The notes beneath the pieces were generated by a model, which saw only the letters and a list, made by a program, of their open reading frames with translations, was not told the DNA's origin and searched no databases. This document shows positions 34,537-46,314 of a DNA stretch of 64,000 nt, in pieces; position 1 is the first letter of the stretch; each line of letters opens with the position of its first letter. Position numbers and translations under genes: made by a program. This stretch comes from Hirsutella rhossiliensis (Eukaryota; Ascomycota; Sordariomycetes; Hypocreales; Ophiocordycipitaceae): the NCBI RefSeq assembly GCF_020360975.1, contig NW_025408667.1:4340001-4404000 (forward strand). The letters run 5' to 3'.

Positions 34537-35784
34537 ATGAAACTTGGATGTCTTCTTGGTCTTGTACCCATCGTGCTGGGCAGCTCGATGGGGTCTGTCA
34601 GGAACCAGGCGGGCAACGTGGAAAGAAGAGGTCGGCAAATCTATCTCCACCGCCCTTTTCTCGTCCTCACTGTAGTGAAGATAGAAAGATTGAGTTCTGC
34701 AACGCGCAAACTAACAGATACGTCTGGCACCAGCGCTTGCTCTCCAGCAGGACCTTGTCAATCTCAACTACTACTCACAGCACGCCGCCGCAGCCTACTG
34801 CAACGCGGAAAAGACGCCGAGGCAGTTTATCCAATGCAACGGAGCATGTCCAGCCGTCGAGTCGTCCAGGGCTACCGTCTTTGCCAGCTTCACGCAAGTC
34901 TAGCCCCTCGTATCCAGACACGCTGTTGCGCCTCTTTCCCCGTCGCCTTCACCAATCATGGCTTTCAACTAACACATATTCTCTACAAAAGTGGCACCCT
35001 GACCGGAGTTGCTGGCTACGTGGCCGTCGACAGGTACCGCCGTGAGATTGTCTTGTCCATCCGGGGCACACACAGCATCCGCAACTTCATCACCGACCTC
35101 GTCTTCACGTGGGAGGACTGCGTCTACTCCAGCGGATGCAAGGTCCACTCGGGCTTCGCCAATGCCTGGTCCGACATCTCCAATGCCGCGGGCAATGCCG
35201 TGGCCGCTGCCAGCCGGTCCAACCCGGGCTTCCGAATCATCGCCACGGGCCACTCCCTCGGCGGAGCAGTGGCCACCATCGCCACAGCCCATCTTGAGCG
35301 CCGCGGCTTCGTCGTCGACTGCTACACATACGGCTCGCCGCGCGTCGGCAACGAGCAGTTTGTCGGCTTCATGGGCCGCCAGCGCGGCCGTCACTGGCGC
35401 GTCACTCACCTCGACGACCCGGTCCCCCGGCTGCCCCCAATGTCCATGGGATACCGCCACGTCTCTCCCGAGTATTGGCTGGCCAACGGCGGGGCGGAAC
35501 AGGACAGCTACGGGCTCGAGGACGTCTTGATGTGCTACGGCTCCGTCAACGCCAACTGCAATGGCAACACGCTCGGCTTCAACCTTGGCTCCCACCTGCA
35601 CTACTTTCGCCAGATTGCTGCCTGTGCCCCTGCTTCCTTTCAGTGGAGGCGCAGTAATGACCAGGTTTCTGCCGAGGAGCTTGAGCAAAGGCTGACTGCG
35701 TGGAGCCAGATGGATATAGAGTATGCCAAAAACATGATGTACTATTACGAAGTGGTAGAAAACAACGAAATTGAAGACACTTGA
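34537..35784 (+). CDS. Secreted class 3 lipase
   Basis: Extracellular triacylglycerol lipase or related esterase of the Rhizomucor/Thermomyces type. Exons 34537-34630, 34734-34893 and 34992-35784 give 348 aa in phase. The signal peptide is MKLGCLLGLVPIVLGSS. The mature part begins with the family's DLVNLNYYSQHAAAAYC segment. The nucleophile Ser sits in GHSLGGA, the Asp is probably in HLDDPVPRLPP, and the His is near the end in the HLHYF segment. Several Cys should pair as in secreted lipases. The first intron has a CTAAC branch site. The second uses a GC donor (GCAAGT) with an AG acceptor. The tail after residue about 300 is longer than in the classic enzymes and charged (NNEIEDT). Confidence 0.9.
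   Translation: MKLGCLLGLVPIVLGSSMGSVRNQAGNVERRGRQIYLHRPFLVLTVVKIERLSSATRKLTDTSGTSACSPAGPCQSQLLLTARRRSLLQRGKDAEAVYPMQRSMSSRRVVQGYRLCQLHASLAPRIQTRCCASFPVAFTNHGFQLTHILYKSGTLTGVAGYVAVDRYRREIVLSIRGTHSIRNFITDLVFTWEDCVYSSGCKVHSGFANAWSDISNAAGNAVAAASRSNPGFRIIATGHSLGGAVATIATAHLERRGFVVDCYTYGSPRVGNEQFVGFMGRQRGRHWRVTHLDDPVPRLPPMSMGYRHVSPEYWLANGGAEQDSYGLEDVLMCYGSVNANCNGNTLGFNLGSHLHYFRQIAACAPASFQWRRSNDQVSAEELEQRLTAWSQMDIEYAKNMMYYYEVVENNEIEDT
34894..34991 (+). other. GC-AG intron in the lipase gene
   Basis: 98-nt intron with donor AC|GCAAGT and acceptor AAAAG|T. It restores the frame between the KTPRQFIQC exon and the GTLTGVAGYV exon. GC donors are a small minority class. Confidence 0.7.
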
Positions 35785-36160
35785 AGACCTGGCAGACGAT
35801 TCAAAGAACACCCCTTGTACGTTGCAACCGCCGTGATGGATGGCCCGTGTGGGCGATTCTTGGGCGTCAGCCTTAACATCAGCACCGCGTTCCACAAGGA
35901 TAAGCCCGATACGTAACTTCAGCTCAGACACTGGTTGGAGTCATCGTTCGTTTATCTGAGGCGCCGCTGAGGCAAGTCCAAAGCACTTAATCCTCCGTTC
36001 GCCCGAGAATCCTGGCTCAGTCCAGAGACTTTCCGAACGGCTCGGAGCACATGAAAAGTAATTATGGGTTAAGCAGCCTCGACAAAGAGTGTCATGTTTG
36101 CAACCACTCGTGGAAAGAGTATTGCCATCATCAAAGTCGGCGAGAAACGTGGCTCCGTCT
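35785..36160. other. Convergent 3' spacer, lipase/RAD7
   Basis: About 375 bp between two converging genes; no further gene seen. Confidence 0.6.
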
Positions 36161-38178
36161 TCAATCCACTCCCTCGGTGATCATGCCCTGGGCATTGGGC
36201 ACCCCCACAAGGATGACGCCTCGGGGGACTCTCACGTCCTTGACTTTCATGCAGCCAAACACGTTGACTTCCTTGATCTTCGGACAGGCGCGAAAAATGC
36301 AACCCAGCACAAAGTCTGTCACCTCTTCGCAGAAGCTGATCTCCAATTCCCTCAGCTCCGGGTAATGGGCTTTGTCGTTGAAGGCTTCCTCGAACGCTTC
36401 CCGCGAAATGTGCCGACAGGCGTGCACGTTGAGGGTTTCGAGCTTGGGTCCAGAGTGCGCCATCAGTGCCTTGAAGCCTTCGCTGCAAAGCCCAACGCCG
36501 TCGTCATTGTCGCGCGGCCGAGTCGAGTCGATGTGTCGACACTTCTGCAAGTCCACGAACTGCAGTGGGGCATTGGCCCATCCGGTGAAGAGCTCCGCAA
36601 AGGCTTGGTCCGTCATTCTTTCGCTGTCGGTGATGCGCAGTTTGTTGAGCGACCGGCAGTTATTGTGGATACATTTCAAGACGGAATCGTCGGCTTCTGG
36701 CATAATCTTGAGAGACAAGGTCTTGAGCTTCTCCCCTATCTTGGAGACGAAGCCGACGATGGCTGATGAGGAGGAGCGGTTCTGCAATTGCAGGCCCACA
36801 TGTTCAAGAGAAGGCAGTTCACCAATGGCCTCGACGCCCTTGTCCGTAAGCTTCTGGTTGTTTTCGACCTTCAGACGCAGCAAATCGGGACAGTGTTCGG
36901 CCAGTTTCACAATGCTCTCGTCGCCAAAATGGCAATCGGTGTAGTAGACCTGCAGGCCCTTGAGTCCTCGTCCTTTCTGCGCAAGGAACTCGTGCCACTT
37001 TCTCTCACTCAGTAGGTTGGCGCCGTGCAGGTAGAAGCTCTCCAAAGATGTGTCACGCGAGAGGACGTAGTCCATGACCCCGTCTTTAAACTGGATGGCA
37101 CAACGAGCTTTGAACCTTCGCAGGTTCGGGGCAACCTGGAAGGCGCTGATGAAGTCCTGCTCGCCGAGTTTCGCGCCGTCGTAGATGTGAAGAGTCTCAG
37201 TGGTCGGCTGCGCAAACAAAGGCAAGGTTTCGGGCTTCAGCAGCCTGCCTTTGGAGAAGAGCCTCGCAATCTTGTCGACCAAGTGGTCCGGCAGGTCGCC
37301 CAAGCTGTCCGCCATGTCGACATTCTTGGCGAGGGTCTGGACGCATAGAGTGGCAAGGCTTTTTGTGCCCACGTCACCGTCGAGAATACGGCTTTGCATG
37401 GCACGGCGCGAGCCTACGCCGCCGACTTGCTTTCGAGGTTTCTTCTTGGGTTGACCTTGGCGTTCTTTTGCAAGTTCCTTGCCGCAAGGCGCACACAGTA
37501 GCCCGCCGCCGGGGGCAGCGAGGGAGTAGGGTGTCACGGTGAATCGTTTTCCGCAAATGGCGCAGTTCTCCATTTGGCCAGGCAGCGGCGCGTGTTTCGT
37601 CTCGAAGATGGCCCGCGCAACCTCTTCGTCGTCATCAGAGTCAAGAATGCGTTTCTTGCGTTTCTTAAACGCCTTTGTTGTCTTGACCTTTTCGATGGCA
37701 TTTTTCTCCTCGGCCTTGTTGCTGCCAATTTCCTCGCCGGTATCGCGACGTGCCGAGCGTGTGCGGGTGCCGCTCGACGAGGCCACAGGGGCCGGGGTAG
37801 AGGATTCCTGGCTGTTCAGTCGCGCAGCAGCGGCGGCTTGCTGGCGGCGCTGATCGGCATCATCTCTGATTTGGCGAGCAGAAATGTTATGGGACTGTGC
37901 TGCCTGTTAGCAAGTGTCATACTTGACGATAGACGAGGCATAGGCGTACGGCAAGAAAATCGGTCAGGGCCGATTGCCTGCAGGCCACGAGTGTCAGCGA
38001 TGAGCCGGATAGCAGACAAGGGCAAGGTCGGTAACGCTCACGGTCCTGTGATGTTGCGAGCTGGGCGTCCATTGGGGCGTTGGCCCTGGTTCTGATTTTG
38101 ACTGGAGTGGGCCCTGCAACAAGACTTGTGGTCAGATTGGGTTCAAGGAGCAGCCTTCTTGGGAGAGGCAACGCACAT
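36161..38178 (-). CDS. RAD7: DNA repair protein RAD7 (global-genome nucleotide excision repair)
   Basis: Leucine-rich-repeat partner of Rad16 in the complex that finds UV damage in non-transcribed chromatin, also part of a Cullin-type ubiquitin ligase in yeast. Model: exons 38178-38177 (AT of the start codon), 38113-38042, 37977-37950 and 37903-36161; 614 aa, all phases agree. The N-terminus reads GPQSALTDFLA, a Rad7 hallmark, then SHNISARQI. A CxxC...CxxC zinc-binding segment follows (CAICGKRF...CAPCGK) and then about a dozen leucine-rich repeats to the end. The start codon split by an intron is unusual; the exon 1 call is therefore the weak point, but no other in-frame ATG lies upstream of GPQSALTDFLA. 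RAD16 is the divergent neighbour. Confidence 0.92.
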
Positions 38179-38971
38179 GGTCGAGGCTTTTGGCCCTGGC
38201 GGACCCAAGAGAGACGGTGTTAACGTTGGGGGTTGAGTCGAAATGTGCTCCCAGATTCAAATGAGTGTGAGCTGGAACAAAGCCACAAGCCGTCTAAGCG
38301 GTTCAGCGGCGAGACGAGGGCATGAAAAGAACGGCAGGTGGCGTTGCTTCATCCATCCCGTCCCCTAAGCCAGGTTAAGCCACCCAGACGTAGCGTGTCG
38401 CAGCACGGGCGCGGAGCTGACACGGTGTCATGTGACTGACAACAAGGCTTCATTAGAGCCAGTCTGCACTGTACGGAGTCACCAGGGGCCCAGCATCTGC
38501 GGGTGAGAAAAGTTCTTCTGCACAGTATATTTCAATACATACACGGTCTCTCAACTGCCTCCTGGGTGGCACGTGACTTCGTGTGCAATTGGGAACGCGT
38601 GCTCGGGCGGCAGGCACTGTGAGTTGGCGCTACGGCGCGGCAAAGGGGGAAAGAACGGAGCTGGTGGCAAAGTTGGGGCGTTTTCAGCCTCTCTCGCACG
38701 CCTACTCAGATCCGCGGCAATCCCACCGCTTACCATTTCCACTCCTTGCATCGATTCGGACCAGGCACTCGCAATTGTGGCCGCTCCGGCGCTCAGTCCC
38801 TTATCCTGTCCTGGGAATTCAGCTGTCTCGTCTCCGTCCTTTGTTCTTCCTTCACCCGTTTCATTCTTCGAGACCAAACTTCTCCCAAGCATCAAATCTT
38901 ACCCACATCTTCGACTGTGAGTCATTCCCAGACTGCAAACGCCGGCGGCTCAGCGCTTGCCTCACGTCACC
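38179..38971. promoter_or_regulatory. Shared divergent promoter region, RAD7/RAD16
   Basis: 793 bp between the start codons of two subunits of the same repair complex. No other gene is seen. A C/T-rich leader precedes RAD16. Co-regulation from this region is inference from the layout. Confidence 0.6.
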
Positions 38972-41900
38972 ATGCCTCGAGGGCGTCGTTCGCTGCGAGA
39001 TGCAAGCGCCCGAGCATCTGCAACCCCTGGTAAGTCTCCCGCCCACACCCCAAAATCTTGGGACGATTGTCGGCCAACATGTCATCCAGCAGCGTCTTTG
39101 AAGGGGTCCGACAATGGGACTCGGCGTTTAACCCGCTCCGCCTCTTCCAAACAGGCAGCGCAGCCAACAACGGGCGACAGCATCGCAGTCGGGGCTGCAT
39201 CAGGAAATCCTACGCCATCTGCAAACCGGTCCAGGGCCAGGCCCTCTCGCGCCTCGATGCTCGCCAGACGTAACGAATCCGTGGCCTCATTGTCGTCGCC
39301 TACAGACACAGCGCTTCCCACCGTCAGTTCCCACCGCGGCAAAGATGCCGCCGCAGGCACCGAATCTGTCTCGTCGGCCCCTCCGTCCAACGCTGCGTCG
39401 ACTGACGGTGATTTCTCCACTCCGGCGACCAGCAAAGTTCCAACTCCCGCTGCAACAGAGGGTTTGGCGTCCTCCAGAGCCTCCAATTCCGGCTTTGAAG
39501 TGCGCCTTCCGGCAAAACCTCGTCATCTAGTTGCGGACTCAGAACGAGCCTTGCGGAAGAGCTTGTACTCTCTGGACACGACGTCGAAACAGATGGAATC
39601 GGTCCTTGTTGACACGGACTCTGAAGACGATTGCCTTTCTGACATCTCTTTGGGAGCCCGAACTGCTCGTCGACTCCAGGAAGCAGAATTTGCAAGAGCC
39701 GACTCAGATGTCGTCAAGCCCAAGACAGTTTCTGCCCGGCGCAGCGGTCGCAACGCTGCCTCTGCCGTACTCTACTCCTCTCCGATGCCTACCGGACCAT
39801 CTTACAAACGTGGTCGCAATTCTGCCAGTTCGCTCACCAAACAAGCCCCGCCAGTCAAAAAGGCCAAACTCGTGTTAGACTCGGTTGACTCTAGACTTTC
39901 GGACATCAATATGGATGCCGAGGTCGCGGCGGGCGCTACGTTCGACTCTGACGAGCTCTCGAATCCTTTTTCTTCCGACGACTCGCTCTCATTAGCCGAT
40001 TCTAGTGAACCAGGCGAAGATGACGATCCAGCCTCTGAAAGTGATGACGAGCCACTGCTGGCGACAAGGAGAGGCAGAAACACCAACAATGCTCAGGATT
40101 CTGCTGCAAAGGGCAAGGCTACCAGGGCGGCATCGACCCGCGGCGTAGGATTTTCAGAAGCTCCTACCCTGCCCTCTTTCCTCTCTGGGGCCACTGAGAA
40201 TTCCGAGGCTAGCGAACCTGGATCTCTGCCAGATTCCACAGCGTCAGATCAGGCGTCGGACCCCGTTGTATCATCGGGGCTCAGCTCTGCCGCTACTAGT
40301 GATAGCGATATCCTGTCGAACCTCCATGAGCTGAGTCGCATCACCGAACAACGTCGCGGATTTAGGAGGTCCGGCAACAATGCTCGCGTCAAGAGAGAGC
40401 GCAATCGACTTGAACACCATCATCCCGAGCTCAGCAAAATGTGGGACGACTTGGAGAAAATGCCCATTTTGAAAGCGGGCATGGCGCAGCAGCCGCAGAG
40501 CATTTCGCGGCGGCTTAAGCCTTTTCAGCTGGAGGGCCTGGCTTGGATGAAGGAGATGGAGAAGACAGAATGGAAAGGTGGTCTCCTCGGCGACGAGATG
40601 GGCCTTGGTAAGACGATCCAGGCAGTGTCTCTGATCATGTCGGATTATCCTGCCAAGCAGCCGTCTCTCGTTCTCGTCCCGCCGGTTGCACTCATGCAAT
40701 GGCAGTCGGAGATCAAAGCCTACACAGACGGCACGCTCAAGACGTTTGTCTTCCATGGCACCAATCAAAAGACAAAGGGCATCACAGTCAAGGAACTCAA
40801 AAAGTACGATGTCCTCATGATGTCGTACAACAGTCTCGAGTCCATGTACCGGAAGCAGGAGCGAGGCTTCAAGCGCAAAAATGGAATCCACAAGGAGAAG
40901 AGCGTCATCCACTCGATCCACTTCCATCGCATCATCTTGGACGAGGCTCATTGCATCAAGACGAGGACCACCATGACTGCAAAGGCGTGCTTCGCCCTCA
41001 AGACCGACTTCCGCTGGTGCTTGACGGGAACCCCACTCCAGAATCGCATCGGAGAGTTCTTCTCCCTCATCAGGTTCCTCAACATCAAGCCCTTCGCCTC
41101 GTACCTGTGCAAGCAATGCCCCTGCTCGTCTCTGGAGTGGAATATGAAGGACGACAACCGCTGCCGGTCCTGCAACCATGCCGGCATGCAGCACGTTTCC
41201 GTCTTCAACCAGGAGCTGTTGAATCCCATCCAAAAGTTCGGCAACCTTGGGCCTGGACGCCAGGCGTTTCGCAAGCTGCGCCTGATGACGGAACGAATCA
41301 TGCTGCGGCGGCTCAAGAAGGACCACACCGACGCCATGGAGCTTCCGGTCAAGGAAATCTATGTCGACAGACAGTTCTTTGGCGAGGAAGAAAACGACTT
41401 TGCCAACAGCATCATGACGAATGGGCAGCGCAAGTTCGACACGTACGTGGCCCAGGGCGTGCTGTTGAACAACTATGCCAACATCTTCGGCCTCATCATG
41501 CAAATGCGACAGGTTGCCGATCACCCGGACCTGCTTCTCAAGAAGCACGCTGAGGGCGGGCAAAACGTATTGGTCTGCTGCATCTGCGACGAGCCCGCCG
41601 AGGACACGGTTCGCAGCCGCTGCAAGCACGACTTCTGCCGAGCCTGTGTTGCTAGTTACGTCAGGTCGACGGACGAGCCGGACTGCCCTCGCTGCCACAT
41701 CCCGCTGTCAATTGACCTTGAGCAGCCTGAGATTGAGCAGGACGAAAGCCTGGTCAAGAAGAACTCCATCATCAACCGCATCAAAATGGAGAATTGGACG
41801 TCGTCGTCCAAGATCGAGCTGCTCGTCCACGAACTCCACAAGCTCCGGTCTGACAATGCATCGCACAAGTCCATCATCTTTTCGCAGTTCACCACGATGC

Positions 41901-42391
41901 TGCAGCTCATTGAATGGCGGCTGCGAAGGGCCGGCATCACGACTGTCATGCTGGACGGCAGCATGACACCAGCTCAGCGTCAGGCCTCGATTGAGCACTT
42001 CATGACCAAGGTGGACGTGGAGTGTTTTTTGGTGTCTCTCAAGGCTGGCGGCGTGGCTCTCAACTTGACTGAAGCGTCGAGAGTCTTTATTGTTGACCCG
42101 TAAGCACTTTCCCCAGTTTCCAAGCTGATGTCTTGTTCGAGGCTAATCATATATCGTTACAGATGGTGGAACCCAGCAGCTGAGTGGCAGTCGGCCGATC
42201 GCTGCCATCGAATTGGCCAGACGAGGCCATGTACCATTACACGCCTTTGCATCGAGGACTCTGTCGAGAGCCGAATGGTGTTGATCCAGGAGAAGAAGAC
42301 GAGCATGATTCACTCCACCGTCAATGGCGACGACAAGGCCATGGAGTCTCTGACCCCGGAGGACATGCAATTTCTCTTCCGGGGTTCGTAA
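38972..42391 (+). CDS. RAD16: DNA repair helicase/ubiquitin ligase RAD16
   Basis: SNF2-family ATPase with an inserted RING finger, acting with Rad7 in global-genome nucleotide excision repair. Exons 38972-39029, 39090-42099 and 42163-42391; 1,098 aa. The first intron keeps the frame (60 nt), so retention would not cause a stop. Residues about 1-450 are a low-complexity acidic/Ser-rich tail. The Walker A motif (DEMGLGKT) is at about 520, DEAH at about 636, the C3HC4 RING ([16 protein letters not shown]...CPRCHIPL) at about 848-890, and the helicase C domain from about 940, ending with DRCHRIGQ. The protein ends MQFLFRGS as in fungal Rad16. The translation start is the ATG before PRGRRSLRD. Confidence 0.95.
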
Positions 42392-43273
42392 GCGCCCGTG
42401 CTCTCCGGTCGGGCGTGCATCTCATGAACAACACTGGTATGTCGGTCGAGCTAATGATCCCTTGGCGACGGGCATGGTGGCGGCTGGCTAGAGGCATCTA
42501 TCCGGGCCACCCTTGTCCCAAGACAACCACGCCGCCACGCGGGGGAAAAAAGTAAGAAGAAAGAAAAAGAAGAAGTCTTTAGGGGTGATGGATGGAGGAG
42601 CAGCAGACGAGAGCAAGTTCAAGCTGAAGACGGGCTTGTCTTTCCGGGCGGCGGCGGCGGAGCGTTGAAGCGTGAAAGGGAAGATCGTGGCAGGCAGGGG
42701 TTGTCTGCTGTATTAGACCTGATGGCTCTGCCTTTGCTATGAGAGCTCGCGCGGGGGCACCGGATGATGCCTTCTTGAACGTCTTCAGCTGGCTGGGCTC
42801 AACGGGACTCACCTCCCGAATAGAGAGGCCTTTGCAGTGAGTTTTGGCTCTGAGCCTTTACTTGGCCGTGTGTTCATGTTCCTCGTGCGCATGGAGAAGC
42901 GGTGGATCAAGGCGTCTCGATGCACTTCCAGGTGGACAGTCTCGTCTCGCCCGTCTGATCTGGTCACAATGCCGGTAACGGACGGCAAGATGCATCAAAT
43001 CATGGCGGAATCATGATGAAACACTTTTTTTTCTCTTGATTGGTCATGTCTCCCCGGCTATCTTCTTCTATGAACTCGTGATATCAAGATTTCTCGTGGC
43101 ACGGCATGGCGCTGCAACAAAGTCCTCGCATCATGGTAAACGTGACATGGTAGCGGCGGAGGGGCGGCGGGTGTGTGTGTGTGTGTGCGTGTGACGGGGG
43201 AATGGGGGGGTGTTGGGTTGCTTCTTTGCTGCGCCTGAATGATTTTGGGGGTGAAGCAGAGGGAACCCAATCT
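42392..43273. other. Convergent 3' region, RAD16/elongation factor 1-beta
   Basis: About 880 bp between converging genes, no gene seen. It contains purine runs near 42545-42580 and a (GT)n tract at about 43171-43193. Confidence 0.6.
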
Positions 43274-44215
43274 TTAGAGCTTCTGCATGGCGACAATGTC
43301 GGAGGACTGGACGTAGTCCTCGAATTCCTGGATCTCCTCCTGGAGCTCGTCGAGGGAGATCTTGTCATCCTCGACGACCAGGTTGATCTGCAGCTTCTTG
43401 ATGCCGAAGCCGACGGTGACAAGCTTGGAGGCGCCCCAGACGAGGCCGTCCTTGTTGATGCCACGGACAGACGCCTCGAGGGCAGCCATGTCGGTCTCGT
43501 CGTCTAGAAAAATCGGCCAGTTAGTACAAGGCAAAAAAAATTGTCGACAGTGGTGCACGTACCCCAGGGCTTGACGTCCATGGTGACAATGGACTTGGCC
43601 GTCGTCTTGGGCTTGGCCTCCTTCTTCTTGCGGTACTCGGCCAGACGCTCCTCGCGGACGCGCACGGCCTCAGCGTCCTCCTCATCGTCGCTGCCAAACA
43701 GGTCGACGTCGTCGTCGTCATCGGCGGCGGCGGGGGCCTTGGCGGGGTTGAGGGTCACGGCGGCGGCGTCGGGGCCGTAGACGGTGTAGGGCTTGCTGGA
43801 GTCGCCGGACAGGGAGCTGAACTCGTCCTCAAAGGTGGCAATGTGCTTGTACCAGCGGGCGGCGTGGGGGTACTTGTCCGCGTCGGGGCCGGACTTGAGG
43901 GCCTTGAAGCAGGCGACGTCGGCCTGGGAGGGGGAATGACTGTGCGGAGGCGGGCCAGGTTAGCAGCGGGGATTGATGAAGGAGAGATGGCGTAGTGAAC
44001 AAGACAAAAAGCCGGACGGGGTTGGAGAGCAGAAGCATACCCGGCGATATAGGAGCGGGTGAGCAGCCAGCTGTTGAGCACTGCAAGACTCTCAACGTCA
44101 GTCAATCCGACCGGGGAGGAAGCAAAAGGCTACGCCACATGGCCGAGCCGGGCGAGGGAGGGGACGTAGACTCACTGCTCAGGCCAGCATCGGAAAGAAA
44201 TTCGGCGAAGCCCAT
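43274..44215 (-). CDS. Translation elongation factor 1 subunit beta (eEF1B-alpha)
   Basis: Guanine-nucleotide exchange factor that recharges eEF1A with GTP during translation, in the cytoplasm. Exons 44215-44176, 44080-44041, 43939-43563 and 43503-43274 give 228 aa, the usual fungal length, all in phase. The N-terminal GST-C-like part reads [18 protein letters not shown]...[10 protein letters not shown]. An acidic hinge follows ([35 protein letters not shown] as separate known blocks). The C-terminal exchange domain starts [15 protein letters not shown] and ends [13 protein letters not shown]. Three introns crowd the first half, which is common in highly expressed fungal translation genes. 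Confidence 0.95.
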
Positions 44216-44899
44216 TGTGCGAGTGGGAGAGGATGAAAGGTTGCGTGATTGTGTGTGGCTGTCGAGAGCGTTGCTGAGGCGAATGGATGGATGGATGGCG
44301 GAGAAGAAAAAGGGAGAGGTGTCGAGATGGGGAATTGGTGGTTGCCGAGCGAGCTTAGGCTGTGGAGGGGTAAGAGGAAGAGATTGCACGAGAAAAATTA
44401 AAGTGGAGACTGAGCAAGAGAGAAACCCCGCGCCGGCCAGCGCAGCGAGCAGGGCAGCCCTAGCGCAGAGAGGCCTAATAAATAATAAGGCACCCAGATT
44501 GTCGGAGACTCATATTTAATTAGTTAAGTTACTACAGAGTACGAATACATCCGCCTCTCTCACCATGGAATGCTGCGCAACCACCTCGACGGGCGTCACT
44601 GGCAGAGCGATGAAGCATCAAAAGCCCCTCCAAGGCGGAAACAGGAACTGGTGGGGGCCTTGGGTAGCAAGCAGCAACAGCCTTCACCTCCGCGATTAAC
44701 CACAGATGCTTCAACAGCCTTTATTAACTGTCGTTCCAACACTCATGTACCAAGTATGCCGCGACTATGTCACTACACGTCTCCTCCATCGCCGGTTTTT
44801 TTGTATTACTTCCATCCACATTCGTCCCATGCCCCCTTCTTCTCCTAGCCATCATCGAGCCAAGTCAATGACAAGAAACAAACAAAGGAACAGCGCTTG
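44216..44899. other. Spacer: elongation factor 1-beta promoter and ornithine decarboxylase 3' end
   Basis: About 680 bp between two minus-strand genes. The part near 44216 is C/T-rich on the minus strand, as expected of a strongly expressed leader. No gene seen. Confidence 0.6.
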
Positions 44900-46314
44900 T
44901 CAAATGTCCAAAAGTGCCTGGGCCCCGGGCTCGCTGCAGACGTAGATGACGTCGTGCTCATTGCGAAACCCATTGAACTGCGTCGCAGAGCACTTGGTGT
45001 ACGCGCCCATGTCCTCAAAGTACAGCCAGTCACCCACGTCCAGCAGAGGGTGGAAGCGAGTGCTCTCGCTGATGCGGTCGATGCCGTCGCACGTTGGGCC
45101 CCAGATAGAATACTCAACGCCCTCGCCCGAGCGGCGAGGGTTGGCCGCGGCCGTGTTGTAGAGCGTCTTGCCCGCCGTGCGCAGCACCTTGGCCACCGGC
45201 TGCTGGTGGTCAAACATGATGCTCGAAAAGTTGCCGTACACGCCGTCGTTGACGTACACCATGTACCCCTTGCCGTCGAGCGTCGGGTCTTCGACGGTGC
45301 GGCGAGCAATAATGTTGCACGCGATGGTAAAGGCCGACGACACGAAGTAGCGCCCCGGCTCGGCGATGATATCCACGCTGCAGCCGACAGGAAAGAACTC
45401 GTCGAGCGCGCCGTCGAGGACGCTGGCCATTTGCTCAAACGTGTCGCCGCAGAAGCCGCCCCCGACATCCAGAGTACGCATGGCGAAGCCGAGCTCGCGG
45501 CCTTGCTGGAAGACGGCGTGGGCGTCGCGGACCGCCTTGTAAAAGGCCAGCGGGTCCGAGGCCCCCGAGCCCACGTGGAAGCTAACGCCCACCACATTGA
45601 GCCCCAGGTCGCGAGCCACCGCCAGCAGCCCCTCGGTGGTGTCCATGGCGGCGCCAAACTTCATGCTAAGGCGGCACAGGCTCGACGTGTCGTCGGTGGT
45701 GATGCGGAGGAACAGCTCGGCCTCGGGGAAGAGCTTGGCAATCTTGTAGAGCTCGTCGGCGTTGTCAAACGTCATCTGCCTGACGCCGGCAGACTTGACA
45801 AATCGGACGTACGAATTGGTCTTGCAGGGCTGCGCATAGATGATGCGCTCGGGGCTGGTGCCCATGGCCAGGACCTGCTCGATTTCCATTTTGGAGGCGC
45901 AATCGAAGCCGGTGCCCAGTGCAGCCAGGAGGCGGAGGACCTGGGGGTCAGGGTTGCACTTGACGGCTGTCGCGACACATGCATGGTCAGAATCCGAGAA
46001 CCCAAGATAGTGCAGAGGCCATGGCGCCGCAACTCACCATAAAAGGGCTTGACCCGGGGCAAATTCTTCTTCCAGCGGAGGTGCTGCCTGTAGACGTCGC
46101 CGAGGTCGGCGACGTAGAAGGTGTCCTCATCGCCAGGCTCGCACACCTCGTGGTCAACGGCGACGACGCGCTGGTGGAGAGCATCGCCAATCAGCTGCTT
46201 GGCATCGACCGAGACATTGTCGTGGCGAATGGGGTCCGCAAGAAGCGGAGCCTTGCTTAACAATTGGATATGTTTGACATCTTGGTTGAAGTTGTCGATG
46301 ACAGCCGTTGCCAT
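44900..46314 (-). CDS. Ornithine decarboxylase
   Basis: PLP-dependent group IV decarboxylase making putrescine from ornithine, the entry step of polyamine synthesis; cytosolic homodimer. Exons 46314-46038 and 45966-44900 give 447 aa. The single intron falls inside the codon before VKCNPDP, so the PLP-binding Lys of FYAVKCN is formed by splicing. Other motifs are HVGSG, the Gly-rich [26 protein letters not shown], and the catalytic Cys in WGPTCDGID near the C-terminal third. Length is normal. No PEST-like tail is evident. The long upstream region is noted separately. Confidence 0.95.

Noticed and set aside
40271..41698. 475-codon minus-strand frame
   Set aside because: Antisense shadow of RAD16, whose domains are unmistakable on the plus strand.
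44897..46042. 381-codon plus-strand frame
   Set aside because: Antisense shadow of ornithine decarboxylase in GC-rich DNA.
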